Positions 63,874 to 64,000 of a stretch of DNA of 64,000 nt are shown one piece after another. The translations under genes and the position numbers were made by a program. The number at the start of each line of letters is the position of its first letter. Position 1 is the first letter of the stretch. The stretch comes from Bacillus sp. CECT 9360 (lineage in GTDB: Bacteria; Bacillota; Bacilli; Bacillales; DSM-1321): positions 162,191 through 226,190 of the forward strand of contig NZ_CAKKNA010000007.1 of assembly GCF_918741275.1 (NCBI RefSeq). Reading direction: 5' to 3'. Under the pieces are notes generated by a model that did not search any database, was not told the DNA's origin, and worked only from the letters and a program-made list of their open reading frames with translations.

Positions 63874-64000
63874 TGAACTGTGACCTATAAAGTGGACAGT
63901 GTAAAAAAGCACCTAGTAATTTACGCTGTTAATAGATGGCTCCGGTATTGTACCGGAGTCATTTTATTTAGCGTCCATTGATAACGATAGTTATTGTATT
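63874..64000 (-). mobile_element. Edge of an IS3-family element (IS150-like)
   Basis: The end reads TGAACTGTGACCTATAAAGT then GGACAGTGT, similar to IS150-type ends (TGnACTGACCCCnnAAAGTTGGACA). Inside it, on the minus strand, is the end of the transposase. The element leaves the window at base 64000, so its length, other end and target duplication cannot be seen. Confidence 0.8.
63921..64000 (-). CDS. IS3-family transposase OrfB, C-terminal end (partial)
   Basis: Twenty-five codons and the stop are in the window. They read YNNYRYQWTLNKMTPVQYRS then HLLTA, the well-known C-terminus of IS150-group OrfB integrases (rve domain family). The remainder lies beyond the window. Whether the gene is intact is not known. 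Confidence 0.85.
   Translation of the reverse strand, partial: YNNYRYQWTLNKMTPVQYRSHLLTA

Overview
The window is a continuous piece of a Firmicutes chromosome, best placed in Bacillaceae (Bacillus in the broad sense). The evidence is gene content and order (darB/ykuL, ccpC, dapHL, ykuUV, ktrC-rnjA-rpoY, ykrA-def, ykyA, pdhABCD, speA, yktA, yktB, ykzI, suhB, typA, ylaH-ylaN, pycA, ctaA-ctaG, ylbA-ylbL), moderate GC, strong AGGAGG-type ribosome binding sites with many GTG/TTG starts, and sporulation genes (yjcZ type, ylaJ, ylbD, ylbJ, a csfG-like RNA). It is not B. subtilis itself: blocks are joined differently, the trp operon carries trpG and T-box control, and ylbB and ftsW are missing from their usual places.

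Layout. 1-10 kb: end of the c-di-AMP sensor darB, an inserted MFS exporter and TSUP carrier, ccpC, the acetylated-lysine-branch genes dapH-dapL, two thiol-redox genes, ktrC, and the convergent rpoY-rnjA pair. 10-20 kb: HAD phosphatase, peptide deformylase, a small sporulation protein, lipoprotein ykyA, an internally deleted IS1182-type element inserted in the ykyA terminator, then the pyruvate dehydrogenase operon. 19-25 kb: a lipoprotein deacetylase, small conserved proteins, the dual-function RNA SR1 with its 38-residue peptide, speA, a nitronate-monooxygenase-like gene and yktA. 25-32 kb: a complete trpEGDCFBA operon behind two tandem Trp T-box leaders. 32-41 kb: yktB to ylaN. 41-54 kb: pycA and the heme A/cytochrome caa3 oxidase genes ctaA, ctaB-ctaG and ctaM. 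54-64 kb: the ylb cluster, a csfG-like sporulation RNA, rsmD, coaD, ylbJ-ylbL, and the edge of an IS3-family element.

How the genes connect. The window is rich in central carbon metabolism and its control: pyruvate dehydrogenase and pyruvate carboxylase share the pyruvate node, CcpC represses TCA-cycle genes, SR1 appears to carry CcpN and CcpA sites, and c-di-AMP signalling is represented by DarB, KtrC and PycA. RNA biology is a second thread: RNase J1, the RNA polymerase epsilon subunit, SR1, the Ric-complex gene ylbF and a PIN-PhoH protein.

The most notable non-coding content is SR1 with two sites matching the CcpN consensus as I remember it, a csfG-like RNA with a sigma-G-type promoter and a strong terminator, the tandem T-boxes, and three families of intergenic repeats, one with a perfect 14-bp terminal inverted repeat. 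No tRNA, rRNA or CRISPR array was seen.
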